Assembly: GCF_003063375.1 (NCBI RefSeq)
Contig: NZ_NERY01000002.1
Location: forward strand, 1-64,000
Source of the DNA: Limnohabitans sp. MMS-10A-178
GTDB taxonomy: Bacteria; Pseudomonadota; Gammaproteobacteria; Burkholderiales; Burkholderiaceae_C
Reading direction: 5' to 3'
Length of the DNA: 64,000 bases
Part shown: one piece after another, positions 52,894 through 60,592 of the stretch
Numbering within the stretch: the stretch's first letter is position 1
Layout: every line of letters begins with the position of its first letter
Notes under the pieces: model-generated
Told to the model about the DNA's origin: nothing
What the model saw: only the letters and a program-made list of their open reading frames with translations
Databases searched by the model: none
Position numbers and translations under genes: made by a program

Positions 52894-53712
52894 TCATCGC
52901 ATCATTTTCATTTTTTTTAGCTCTAGATCAACTGCTCTTTTGATCTTGCTTTTTTCACGGTAAAAGTTTGCGGAGTCTCTAGACCTTTTAGGTCTTGGTA
53001 CATGCAGCCCCAGTTTTCGTCGTTCTCTCTTGTCTATAGTACTTAATTCAAAGTAGTGACTGGTGGCTTCGTATGAAGTTGCAAAATCGAGTGTTAATCC
53101 AGAATTAAAGGGCGTTGCTAACGGAAATTTACCTCTTGCTGCGTGCTCACATATATGTAAAGCAAACCTAAGTTTTTTGCTTACCAATATTCCTAAAGTG
53201 TTTCTTGGTACTAAATTTTCTGGTGTTTTTTTATCACCAAACTGGAGTTGTTTTGTCCAAATACTGTGTATGCCGGAATAAACACCAAGACTCCAGTTTT
53301 CAATTTTCCTTCCGTGACGTTGTTCTAATTGTGGTTTGAATCTAATTAATTTCAAAGCCTCATGCAATGTGAGTTCATTTATTTTATTTACTAAAAGTGG
53401 CATTGGACCATTTGCTGTGAATGTTCCGTCATCACTTTTCTTGTAGAAAAGATCACGGCCTTTTTCATCCCACCAAATTAGGAAAGGTTTGGAAAAAATA
53501 TCTCCACAAAGTGAATAAGTTTTTAAAACTTGATCCCAACTAACTACACGATCAATTTGATCTGTAGATCTCAGTTTTCCGGTCATAAACCTATGCGCTA
53601 GTTGATAACTAGGACTATTTAATAAAAAACGATAGAAATACTCATGCTCGTCATTGCTGCGGCCATGTTTTAGGCGAGTTTGCTCGCTCATGTTCAGGTG
53701 TTTAGTGGTCAT
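52894..53712 (-). CDS. hypothetical protein of the plasmid-like segment
   Basis: 272 residues from the ATG at 53710-53712; the frame extends to 53769, and an ATG at 53691 is also possible. AT-rich compared with its neighbours. Not recognised. Visible features: a segment rich in aromatic residues (HEYFYRFLLNSPSYQLAHRF; FLIWWDEKGRDLFYKK), a central WSLGVYSGIHSIW, GLTLDFATSYEATSHYF, and a very basic end (KRSRDSANFYREKSKIKRAV), suggesting nucleic-acid contact. Opposite in strand to both neighbours. Confidence 0.55.
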   Translation of the reverse strand: MTTKHLNMSEQTRLKHGRSNDEHEYFYRFLLNSPSYQLAHRFMTGKLRSTDQIDRVVSWDQVLKTYSLCGDIFSKPFLIWWDEKGRDLFYKKSDDGTFTANGPMPLLVNKINELTLHEALKLIRFKPQLEQRHGRKIENWSLGVYSGIHSIWTKQLQFGDKKTPENLVPRNTLGILVSKKLRFALHICEHAARGKFPLATPFNSGLTLDFATSYEATSHYFELSTIDKRERRKLGLHVPRPKRSRDSANFYREKSKIKRAVDLELKKMKMMR

Positions 53713-53799
53713 CGCGGATCGGAAAAACCTTATGCGAAATGCTAACGTGGCTATTTTATATAAGCGCAATAAGTTTGACTAGGCCTTCAAATTCGCTCC

Positions 53800-53833
53800 A
53801 TTGCAGCAACAAACAACAAAACGTTGCTGCAAT
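53800..53833. promoter_or_regulatory. perfect 11-bp inverted repeat before the 333-residue protein gene
   Basis: ATTGCAGCAAC (53800-53810) and GTTGCTGCAAT (53823-53833) enclose a 12-base A/C loop. It lies 54 bases upstream of the start at 53887, in the divergent region between a minus-strand and a plus-strand gene. It could be an operator for a dimeric regulator or an mRNA stem. Confidence 0.45.
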
Positions 53834-53886
53834 CGCTGCAAGAGCCTCTTGCGGTGTTCACTAAACCATGAACTAGGAGTTTTCTG

Positions 53887-54888
53887 ATGACTACAACTTA
53901 CGCTTCCAAACTCACTGCGACGGATGAATTCGCAGCTGTGATGAACCCCACAGGCGCCGCACCTGCTGTGAGTAACGTGTTTCGGCCCAAATTTGGCCAA
54001 GCCAAGGCCAGCACCAGCAGCCTCACAGCCTTGCCCCCCAGCGTGGATAGGGCAGTGGGCACTGCCGATCAGTTGGCCCAGGCCTACCAAAAACTGCGGG
54101 TGGATGTGCTGGACCGAACTGACCGTGCAATTTGGGAAATGCTTCAACAGAACTACGGATTCGTACAACAAGTGGACAGTTCACCCCAAAAGCGTGAAAC
54201 CCGTAATGAGCTGATCCGCAAAATCCAGATCCGCGACAGTCAGGGAGTGGCCAGCAACGCCACCACCGAAGCTGTGATAGTTCGTTATGTGTTCGAGGGT
54301 CTAAGCCGTCAGACCCGCAACAACTACACCATTGCTATGGAAAAGGCTCGTGCTCTTGATATTCCGGTCACGGGATTTGCAGACTTTTTGGCTAAAAATG
54401 GCGGTGTAGGTGGTGTGGTTGAAACGGTGTTTGATCACGAAGCCGAGGAACAGGCCACAGCCAAGCAAATGGCCGATGCCAAAGCCAATGACAAATCTAC
54501 ACGCACGCAGTGGGTGACTCGGCTGTATTCGGCCTTGGCACACAAAGCTGAAAGTGAGTTGGCCTACGCAGGTGAGGTCACGGACTGGGTGCCACGAGAT
54601 CCCAAGGCAGATACACCAAAATCCAAGGCTGAAGCCAAGCCTGATCCCCGGTACGAAAAGGGTAACTTTGTGTTCTTTGTCACGGTGCGCAACCCAGAAA
54701 CGGGTCGTTATCACGTGGTGCAGGGCAATGTGTTTGACCAAGCGTATGAGCAGCAGCTGTTGGCCTCAATTGCCGAGCGCATGGATGTGACTATCCCCGA
54801 GCTCAGCGCAGCAGTGCAGGGCCTGGAGCACAGCATTGGCTTTGGCGCATTAGTTGCCAATGACGCTAAGGAGCTGCAAAAGGCTTGA
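53887..54888 (+). CDS. hypothetical 333-residue protein of the plasmid-like segment
   Basis: 333 residues with a strong AGGAG ribosome site 7 bases before the ATG. Not recognised. Polar, helix-rich N-terminal half (TADQLAQAYQKLRVDVLDRTDRAIWEMLQQNYGFVQ; NELIRKIQIRDSQG), then VVETVFDHEAEEQATAKQMADAKAND. A C-terminal part reads NFVFFVTVRNPETGRYHVVQGNVFD. No signal or membrane segment, so it is cytoplasmic. Upstream of the polymerase-like gene on the same strand (261 bases between) and perhaps a partner. GC content is higher than that of the genes on either side. Confidence 0.7.
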   Translation: MTTTYASKLTATDEFAAVMNPTGAAPAVSNVFRPKFGQAKASTSSLTALPPSVDRAVGTADQLAQAYQKLRVDVLDRTDRAIWEMLQQNYGFVQQVDSSPQKRETRNELIRKIQIRDSQGVASNATTEAVIVRYVFEGLSRQTRNNYTIAMEKARALDIPVTGFADFLAKNGGVGGVVETVFDHEAEEQATAKQMADAKANDKSTRTQWVTRLYSALAHKAESELAYAGEVTDWVPRDPKADTPKSKAEAKPDPRYEKGNFVFFVTVRNPETGRYHVVQGNVFDQAYEQQLLASIAERMDVTIPELSAAVQGLEHSIGFGALVANDAKELQKA

Positions 54889-55005
54889 CCGGGCAGGGAC
54901 GCTGGCACACCACCAGCGTCCAGATTATGGACGCTCAATCAGCCGCGCACTTGTTGTTGCAGGTCAATCGGGCCAAAAAAATCACTGAAAAAAAATCACG
55001 AGGTC

Positions 55006-55077
55006 GAGAGGGGTCGGGCTTGCTTCGCCCCTCTCACATGCGGGATTGATGCGGGGTTTTTCTGGAAGCGAAGCTTC
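55006..55077 (+). ncRNA. structured leader before the polymerase-like gene
   Basis: First hairpin GAGAGGGG/CCCCTCTC (55006-55013 with 55028-55035). Second hairpin GAAGC-GAA-GCTTC (55065-55077). The loop edge of the first (GCTTCGC, 55022-55028) is complementary to GCGAAGC (55068-55074) of the second, so the two could form an alternative long-range pairing. GCGGGGTTTTTCT sits between. Such switching leaders or antisense targets often control plasmid replication genes. Nothing else is visible in 54889-55149. Confidence 0.4.
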
Positions 55078-55149
55078 AATACTATAAGAGTGTAACTTTT
55101 TGAGTTCCAGCAATTGCCTGTGTCTGTAAATACACAAAAGAGGCCAAAC

Positions 55150-56622
55150 ATGCTGACCATCACTATAGATCCTGTAGTGCTTGCCACGCTGCAGCAGAGT
55201 TATCCAACTCCGCGCACAGCCGCTGCGAAAGCGCTGGACAAATACAAAGCCCTGCTGGAGGACCTGTTGTTCAGGGCCATCCTGCGCGGGCAAACCAACT
55301 ACGAACGGCTGCTGAACTGCTATTCAATACCTGTTTCGGTTTTGGTTCAGAAAGGGCCACACATTGGATATGACAAAGTTCGGTTGCACAAGTGGCTGGG
55401 CGAGAACCAGCTTGACTTGATTGAAACCGTTGAAAAGGGCAGTAATCTAACTGGCCGTGTAAGCATGATCAAGCTCACGGAATTGGTGAGTATTGATCAA
55501 ACTACAACTGCAGTTCAGCAGGCTCTAGCAACCGTAAGTACAGCCAAGCAGTTGAGTTCTGTCCTTTGTGCTGATGTGCAGCGGAACAGTGATGTCTTTT
55601 CTGCTCTGTATCCGGACTACTTTTCATATCTGGGGAAAACTCAGCAGCAGGTATTTGACATAGCACCAGTAGACATTGCCTCCTTGGAAGCCTACATCGC
55701 TTGGCTGCATAAGGGCGCCACCATGATCGCGCCCGGTCGTGTTCGCACATACACCGAGCAAGCTCAGGTGATTCTGAGTGTGGCACGGCACACTGGCGGA
55801 TTCTTTCCACAACGCAAAAAGCTCAGTGCATTTGGACGTACCTACTACTCAGGCCTGAGTGTGCAAAACGTCAACAAGCAACTGCGCCGAGCCATGCTGG
55901 GTCACTGCTGGGAGTACGACATCAGATCAAGCATAGTGACCTGGAAGATGACGTTTGCACAAGAACTTTCAGACAAACTTTATCCAACTAAAGAGTGGAA
56001 AAAGGTGTTTCGTTCATCCGTACTTTATCTGGAAGATCGTGCAGATTTCATGCGAGCTATCCGCCGCGAGATGTTCGCAACATCAACCACATTGTCTAAG
56101 GATTTCCAAGAGAAATTGATCAAAGACGCTTTGACCGCAATCAGTTTTGGAGCCAGGGCCAAAGGAGTAGGGTGGTGTACTCAAGACGGAGATTGGACTA
56201 ACCCTGCCTTGGTTGGCATTATTCGAAACGGTGTTCAGCGTGCTGCATTTTTGAACAGCCATGAAATTCAGCAGTTCATTCGCGAACAAGGAATGTTTGA
56301 CAATTATCTTGCGGCGGGTATGAAAGAAGAACTGCCCATGTTGTATTACGGGCCGCTAATCACAAGAAATGTCATGCCCAGTAAGAGCAAAGCGGTGGCG
56401 TTCTTGTATCAACACGCAGAAGCAGAGCTCATGAAGATAGCAATTGATGTGCTGGCTCAGCAGGGAATCAAGCCCATCGCACTGATTCACGACGCGTTTA
56501 TTGTGCGCAATAAATTGAGCACTAGTAGACGCGATGAAATTCATCAAGCTCTGCGGTCTAGCACTCAAAACAAGTTCTGGTTTATCAAGCAAACCGAGCT
56601 TGAAGGCTATCGTTATCAATAA
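55150..56622 (+). CDS. candidate single-subunit polymerase (T7 RNAP / family A-like palm)
   Basis: 490 residues from the ATG at 55150 (AGAGG 6-7 bases upstream; the frame opens at a TTG, 55114). Not a named family that I recognise. Motifs suggest a single-subunit polymerase palm: FGRTYYSG with G229-R230 (compare GRVY of T7 RNAP); CWEYDIRSSIVTWKM with D257 (motif A); LIKDALTAISFGARAKG with K325, F333 and G334 (O-helix/motif B); and PIALIHDAFIV with H447-D448 (motif C, compare FALIHDSFG in T7 RNAP). Spacing A-B 68 and B-C about 115-123 is like family A DNA polymerases. The N-terminal 220 residues have no known domain. It could be a replicase, a primase-polymerase or a transcriptase of the element. 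Coupled to the next gene (20-base gap). Confidence 0.6.
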   Translation: MLTITIDPVVLATLQQSYPTPRTAAAKALDKYKALLEDLLFRAILRGQTNYERLLNCYSIPVSVLVQKGPHIGYDKVRLHKWLGENQLDLIETVEKGSNLTGRVSMIKLTELVSIDQTTTAVQQALATVSTAKQLSSVLCADVQRNSDVFSALYPDYFSYLGKTQQQVFDIAPVDIASLEAYIAWLHKGATMIAPGRVRTYTEQAQVILSVARHTGGFFPQRKKLSAFGRTYYSGLSVQNVNKQLRRAMLGHCWEYDIRSSIVTWKMTFAQELSDKLYPTKEWKKVFRSSVLYLEDRADFMRAIRREMFATSTTLSKDFQEKLIKDALTAISFGARAKGVGWCTQDGDWTNPALVGIIRNGVQRAAFLNSHEIQQFIREQGMFDNYLAAGMKEELPMLYYGPLITRNVMPSKSKAVAFLYQHAEAELMKIAIDVLAQQGIKPIALIHDAFIVRNKLSTSRRDEIHQALRSSTQNKFWFIKQTELEGYRYQ

Positions 56623-56642
56623 ATCAATTAAGGAGTTTTAAA

Positions 56643-57338
56643 ATGACAAAAAATTCAGTTGCAATAGAAAATTCCAACAAATCAGTTGAGACTACGAACT
56701 CAGTGGAAAGACCGATCACGTTAATTCTTTTCAGCTCAAATCGAAATCTGACCCGTACAGAGCTAAATAAGACGTTTGCAGTGAAAAAAGGTAAATTATT
56801 TCAAGCTAGAAAAAAACACCCTATCGTTGCAGATTTGTTTGACAATCTTTTTGCTGTTAGGGCATCCAGGCCAGCCGAAGGGCTGTTCTATGATCACAAG
56901 AGAAAGACTTCCATATCGCACTGTTACGTTGTAGATCAAGGGGCATGCGTTAAGGAATTTGCAATACTGAAATACGGTAAACAGTTACTGGGTGGATTTG
57001 ATTTTGTTAGTTCTGAATTGAGCGATATTCATGAGCTCTTGGAAGCATACAGAGTTATTACATTCTTTTGTATGGAGGGTAGAAGTTCTTTAAATAGATT
57101 GCATCATCAGGTTGACAAGATAGAAGATTCACAACTTATGGACTTATCTGCATACAGCAATTTGCTTTCTAAGTCAGCGCAAGAATTAAATGAAGTGACT
57201 TATCCAATTATTTGTTTGGCAAAAGATAAAGTTGATGAATGGTATGACAGACATTTTTGGAAAGATGTCGACGTCAGCCCCGAAGCTATGACCGATAAAC
57301 CAATTCAGTTGTCAGCGGTGGATGCGGCGGCTAGCTAG
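56643..57338 (+). CDS. hypothetical protein co-transcribed with the polymerase-like gene
   Basis: 231 residues with perfect AGGAG 7 bases before the ATG, 20 bases after the polymerase-like stop, so one operon. AT-rich. Not recognised. A disordered N-terminus (SVAIENSNKSVETTNSVE) is followed by a folded part starting PITLILFSSNRNLTRTELNKTFAVKKGKLFQARKKHPIVADLF. In the middle come HCYVVDQGACVKEFAILKYGKQLLGGFDF and SDIHELLEAYRVITFFCME, then helices (LDRLHHQVDKI-like). Cytoplasmic. Its stop overlaps the converging gene by 8 bases. Likely a partner of the polymerase-like protein, by operon only. Confidence 0.6.
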   Translation: MTKNSVAIENSNKSVETTNSVERPITLILFSSNRNLTRTELNKTFAVKKGKLFQARKKHPIVADLFDNLFAVRASRPAEGLFYDHKRKTSISHCYVVDQGACVKEFAILKYGKQLLGGFDFVSSELSDIHELLEAYRVITFFCMEGRSSLNRLHHQVDKIEDSQLMDLSAYSNLLSKSAQELNEVTYPIICLAKDKVDEWYDRHFWKDVDVSPEAMTDKPIQLSAVDAAAS

Positions 57339-57666
57339 ATGGCGTAACAGGCAGGGATCTCAAAGTCTTCATGGCATTTTGTTTTTTCTGTCTGTCATGC
57401 TCTGCTTTGAGCGCATCGCCAGCGCGATCTTTGGCAGTTTTGAGGCTGGCAATTCGCTGCTGTTCCGGAGTGACAGGTTGAGTTGCAGCTTCTTCGGTTG
57501 TCAGCACTTCACGCTCTTGCGTTGGAAAGGATGCAATTGCATGAAACCCATAGACGGCTTGAAGCAGCCACTTGGCTTCACCCGCAGACGCGGCACGAAC
57601 CTGAGTTTTAATTAGTCGACTTGAGTTGCCCACTTGCGCTGCAACCATTGCTGTATATGTGTTCAT
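57331..57666 (-). CDS. small hypothetical helical protein
   Basis: 111 residues from the ATG at 57664-57666; the frame goes on to 57711. Starts MNTYTAMVAAQVGNSSRLIKTQVRAASAGEAKWLLQAVYGFHAI, a compact fold with an RLIKTQVRAASAGEAKWLL pattern seen in small plasmid-encoded proteins. A long charged helix (IASLKTAKDRAGDALKAEHDRQKKQ) follows. Divergent from the gene at 57714, with a palindrome in between. No recognisable function. Confidence 0.55.
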   Translation of the reverse strand: MNTYTAMVAAQVGNSSRLIKTQVRAASAGEAKWLLQAVYGFHAIASFPTQEREVLTTEEAATQPVTPEQQRIASLKTAKDRAGDALKAEHDRQKKQNAMKTLRSLPVTPSS

Positions 57667-57679
57667 GTGTTTATTTATG

Positions 57680-57700
57680 TTGCATAAATACTTTATGCAA
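57680..57700. promoter_or_regulatory. 9-bp palindrome in a divergent promoter region, likely operator
   Basis: TTGCATAAA-TAC-TTTATGCAA, perfect arms of 9 bp, lies between the minus-strand start at 57666 and the plus-strand start at 57714. Position and symmetry suggest a binding site for a dimeric DNA-binding protein controlling both genes. The protein encoded at 57714 is a candidate. Confidence 0.6.
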
Positions 57701-57713
57701 TTGAGGAACACAC

Positions 57714-58079
57714 ATGCAATTCAATACGGATCTTTATTGGGCCTTGGCTGAGGTATTTCCCAACATCACAGTGCGCTCGCTCAGCAAAATGATGGGCAAG
57801 AGTGCAGGCTATTGGAGCAGCGTGAATGCGCAGCAGCATGCGGTTGGCACAAGTGCACTCGTCCAGCTTCTGGACGCTTTGGAATGTCAAAAGATCCAAG
57901 CACCTGAAGGCAGTGCTAGACGCCTAAAGCTAGATCGAGTGAGTGTGATGATCACCCAAGAATTGGTCGCTCGCTTTGAAGCCAAAACTGGGCTGGAGTC
58001 ACATGCTTTGATCTCTGCTCAACCTAAAGCTGTACGAGACAACTTTGGTGCCATGCCATTCTTGGTGGCCAGCTTCTGA
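57714..58079 (+). CDS. small putative DNA-binding protein
   Basis: 121 residues, GAGG 7 bases before the ATG. The N-terminal half (LYWALAEVFPNITVRSLSKMMGKSAGYWSSVNAQ) reads as a helix-turn-helix-like unit with a short recognition helix. VGTSALVQLLDALECQ follows, then a helical tail (VSVMITQELVARFEAKTG). I do not recognise a named family. It sits next to a perfect palindrome and could bind it. Followed on the other strand by the HU gene. Confidence 0.55.
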   Translation: MQFNTDLYWALAEVFPNITVRSLSKMMGKSAGYWSSVNAQQHAVGTSALVQLLDALECQKIQAPEGSARRLKLDRVSVMITQELVARFEAKTGLESHALISAQPKAVRDNFGAMPFLVASF

Positions 58080-58103
58080 TAATTTGTAATGAACTTCTTA
58101 TTG

Positions 58104-58376
58104 TTAATTCAAATTATTTTTTAAAGCACTAGCAGATTTGAAGATTGGAACTTTGGCAGAAGTAATTTGTACTGGCTCCCCAGTTCTTGGATTTCTGCCC
58201 ATACGAGGAGTGCGCTTTCTCACAGCAAAAGTGCCAAATCCAGCAATGGATACCGGTTCTCCTTTTTTTAAACTTTTCGTGATGGAATTTAAGATAACGC
58301 TGATAGCTCGAGTGGCGCCTGCTTTTGACAAGCCTGATTGGTCCGCAATATGCTCTACCAGTTCTGATTTATTCAT
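58104..58376 (-). CDS. HU/IHF-family DNA-binding protein
   Basis: 90 residues from the ATG at 58374-58376 with GGAG 7 bases upstream. Full HU fold: MNKSELVEHIADQSGLSKAGATRAISVILNSITKSLKKGEPVSIAGFGTFAV, then the beta-arm with RTPRMGRNPRTGEPVQI (proline at the arm tip region) and VPIFKSASALKNNL. Bends DNA as a dimer; integrases of this type commonly need HU or IHF to build the recombination complex, and origins use it too. Encoded inside the element, near its integrase. Confidence 0.92.
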   Translation of the reverse strand: MNKSELVEHIADQSGLSKAGATRAISVILNSITKSLKKGEPVSIAGFGTFAVRKRTPRMGRNPRTGEPVQITSAKVPIFKSASALKNNLN

Positions 58377-58522
58377 GATCACGCTCCAAAGGTCATGCTC
58401 ATGACTCTATACAATTTGAGAAATTTCAAATGTATGGAATTCCCTAGGTCTATGCTGTTTTGCGATTTATTTGAATTTAAATAAATGCCAAATTAGCACA
58501 AGTCGCGACAACTAAATTAGCG

Positions 58523-59005
58523 TTACTTTGCTGCTAGTAGTGCAAATGACAGGGCTTTCTCCAACTCTGACACTGCTGCAGCAGCGGCCATTTTGTTTTT
58601 GGGGGCGGCAAATTCCACAGCTACATTTTCCCCAGCTGTGACAGCCTGCACAGTGACCTTGCCTGCTGCGCCAGTGTAAGTAAATGCCATCGTTACTCTG
58701 GGCAAGATCTCGTAGGGCTCGCGCGCCATGCTCACCTGCTGACGGCCTATGCCTTGAACAGACTTGGGTAGATTCCACACAGCATCAAACTTTGTCTTGT
58801 TTTCTGCGATGGCCTGCTTGACCACTTCTACTGCGCCAGCACTACCTACGCGTGCAATTTCTGGCACTTCTGCGCTCAAATCCTCACCACGCTCTAGTCG
58901 CGCCAGCAGTCGGCGATAAAAACTCTGAGCCTGTTGACTTTCTTTCATGCCAGAAATTGCCCGCAGCGCGTGGGCAGCAAAGTAGTCGTGGATGTATTGA
59001 GTCAT
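58523..59005 (-). CDS. hypothetical protein next to the integrase
   Basis: 160 residues. Not recognised. Helical N-terminal part (YIHDYFAAHALRAISGMKESQQAQSFYRRLLARLERGEDL), then a region with YEILPRVTMAFTYTGAAGKVTVQAVTAGENVAVEF, and a helical Ala-rich end. No signal or membrane segment. Same strand as the integrase, starting 42 bases after its stop, so likely the second gene of its transcript. It could be an excision accessory factor, but no winged-helix or Xis pattern is visible. Confidence 0.6.
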   Translation of the reverse strand: MTQYIHDYFAAHALRAISGMKESQQAQSFYRRLLARLERGEDLSAEVPEIARVGSAGAVEVVKQAIAENKTKFDAVWNLPKSVQGIGRQQVSMAREPYEILPRVTMAFTYTGAAGKVTVQAVTAGENVAVEFAAPKNKMAAAAAVSELEKALSFALLAAK

Positions 59006-59047
59006 GCTGAATATCCAGTCGTAGGTGGGCTAGGGCGGTGTTAGGGG

Positions 59048-60433
59048 TTATTGAGGTTGGGGTGTGTGAGATTTGAGACGTTGCTCAAAATCTCTTGCCA
59101 AGCCGGAGCTTTGCACAATCAGGGGTGTGGTCATCTCTGTGCCCAGTTGCACCAGGCTCAAGATGTTATGGTTCACAGTTTGTGCGGCCATGATGGCCTT
59201 GATCTCTGCTGTTTCTGCACTGCCGTCTGTGGATAAGGTGCCAGCAAACTGAGTGGCTTTCATGAGGGGTGTGAGGTGACTGTAATGTTTGCCAATCATC
59301 AACACAGAAGTTCCCATCTGCTGTGCAAGATCATGAATCGGGATGCCATCCAGCAGTCGCTGCGTAGCGTAGTAATGACGCAGACTGTATAGACTGCGCT
59401 CTTTATCAGTAAAAGGGCAGTTCAGCAGTTTGGTGTCTTCCAAGTACTGCCTAAATGGCTTGTTCCAGTTGTCAGGCACAGTGCCATCTGCCAAGCGAAA
59501 CAGCTTCTTGGCTACTCGTTGACGTAGCACTTCTTCTAATGGGATATCTCGGAGATCTGGGCTGATCTGCCGCATGACTTCCAAAATGCGCCAGCAGCTG
59601 TTGTGAGCAACAAAATTACGAGCACCCAACTTACCCTTTTGCAAGCGAATGTGCAGGATGGGCTGACCATCACGAACTTCCACATCGATGTGACGCCACT
59701 CTAGGTTTTCTGACTCTGTACCAGCTCGCATGCCAGTAGCAGCAAGAAAGGGCACATAGGCCTTGACCAAGACCTGGCGAATCATGGTTGTTTTGTCTGT
59801 GCGAGAGTTTTCAATGAATTTGTCGCCCTGAGACAGCAGTAGCTCCAGCTCATCTTGGCTGAATTCAGCGCGGCGATCACTTTCTACGCCAGTGTTTTTG
59901 GTACTTGGCCTGTTGTACTCTGTCATATACCCCCGCTCAATTGCTTCATCAATCACAAGGTTGAAAGCAGAATTATGATTGTTTTGAGCACTGCCTGACA
60001 GTTCACGTCCAACTTTGGCTTTGCGCCATGTGTGGAACTCGTTCACGGTGGCAGGCTTAATGCTGTCCACGTTGTAGTTGCCATAGAAGGGTATCAAGTA
60101 CAGGTTGATGGCTGAAACATAGTCCTTGGCGATGGGACGGGCAGTGCCTGCCTGAATCTCTTCATTCAAACGCCGAAGCACCACTTCAGCCACAGGTTTA
60201 AACTTCTTGCTGATCACAGGGCGACCCTCTTCATGATCGAAGGTGGCCTTCATCCACATGCGCTCAGCAAGTTGAATGGCTTTGTCTGCGTCAGTTGTCT
60301 GGACGCTTTTGCGAAACCATGTTTTGACACCTTCTATCTTGTAATGCACTTGCCACTTACGGCTGTTCTCGCGACGAACAATGCGAATGAGTTCGGGCTT
60401 GACAACGATAGTTTGTAGGGCGGGTACACGCAT
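59048..60433 (-). CDS. int: tyrosine integrase of the tRNA-Asn-associated element
   Basis: 461 residues. N-terminal arm-binding part (VHYKIEGVKTWFRKSVQTTDADKAIQLAERMW), core-binding domain (PVAEVVLRRLNEEIQAGTARPIAKDYVSAINLYLIPFYG) and catalytic domain. The catalytic residues are R in ATGMRAGTESENLEW, the RHYYATQRLLDG segment (H, R), GTSVLMIGKHYSHLTP for the second His and the nucleophile Tyr. Arm-type binding is suggested by the direct repeat CGTGTAAT found in each att-like copy. The start lies 114 bases from the tRNA-Asn fragment at 60548, the standard place for an integrase that inserts into a tRNA gene. Confidence 0.9.
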   Translation of the reverse strand: MRVPALQTIVVKPELIRIVRRENSRKWQVHYKIEGVKTWFRKSVQTTDADKAIQLAERMWMKATFDHEEGRPVISKKFKPVAEVVLRRLNEEIQAGTARPIAKDYVSAINLYLIPFYGNYNVDSIKPATVNEFHTWRKAKVGRELSGSAQNNHNSAFNLVIDEAIERGYMTEYNRPSTKNTGVESDRRAEFSQDELELLLSQGDKFIENSRTDKTTMIRQVLVKAYVPFLAATGMRAGTESENLEWRHIDVEVRDGQPILHIRLQKGKLGARNFVAHNSCWRILEVMRQISPDLRDIPLEEVLRQRVAKKLFRLADGTVPDNWNKPFRQYLEDTKLLNCPFTDKERSLYSLRHYYATQRLLDGIPIHDLAQQMGTSVLMIGKHYSHLTPLMKATQFAGTLSTDGSAETAEIKAIMAAQTVNHNILSLVQLGTEMTTPLIVQSSGLARDFEQRLKSHTPQPQ

Positions 60434-60510
60434 GAGTGTATTTTACAAGCGTCCAGAGTGAATGGTCTACCAATATTATGTGCAATATATGTGTAATTGA
60501 CATAAAAAAT

Positions 60511-60537
60511 AAAAACAACGCGTAAGTCGTTGTTTTT
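60511..60537 (-). terminator. intrinsic terminator beyond the second tRNA-Asn fragment
   Basis: Perfect 10-bp stem AAAAACAACG/CGTTGTTTTT with 7-base loop and A/T-rich flanks, 11 bases beyond the CCA end of the tRNA fragment (minus-strand sense). Palindromic, so it could also end transcription from the plus side. It differs in sequence from the terminator at 1789 although the tRNA parts are identical. Confidence 0.75.
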
Positions 60538-60547
60538 ATTGGGGTTC

Positions 60548-60592
60548 TGGCTCCTCGACCTGGGCTCGAACCAGGGACCTACGGATTAACAG
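60548..60592 (-). other. 3' fragment of tRNA-Asn(GTT); second att site
   Basis: Identical in all 45 bases to 1814-1858: anticodon loop through CCA end, minus-strand sense. The match continues into the flanking repeat (to about 60642) with one mismatch against 1814-1908. With the integrase gene starting 114 bases away at 60433, these two sites are the natural ends of an element of about 58.7 kb. The tRNA 5' half is missing here too, so the intact tRNA gene lies outside the window or this is part of a tandem island array. Confidence 0.85.

Noticed and set aside
56643..58079. Toxin-antitoxin pair
   Set aside because: Gene sizes and the palindrome fit loosely, but none of the proteins shows a toxin or antitoxin motif and the pairs are convergent or divergent rather than co-transcribed.
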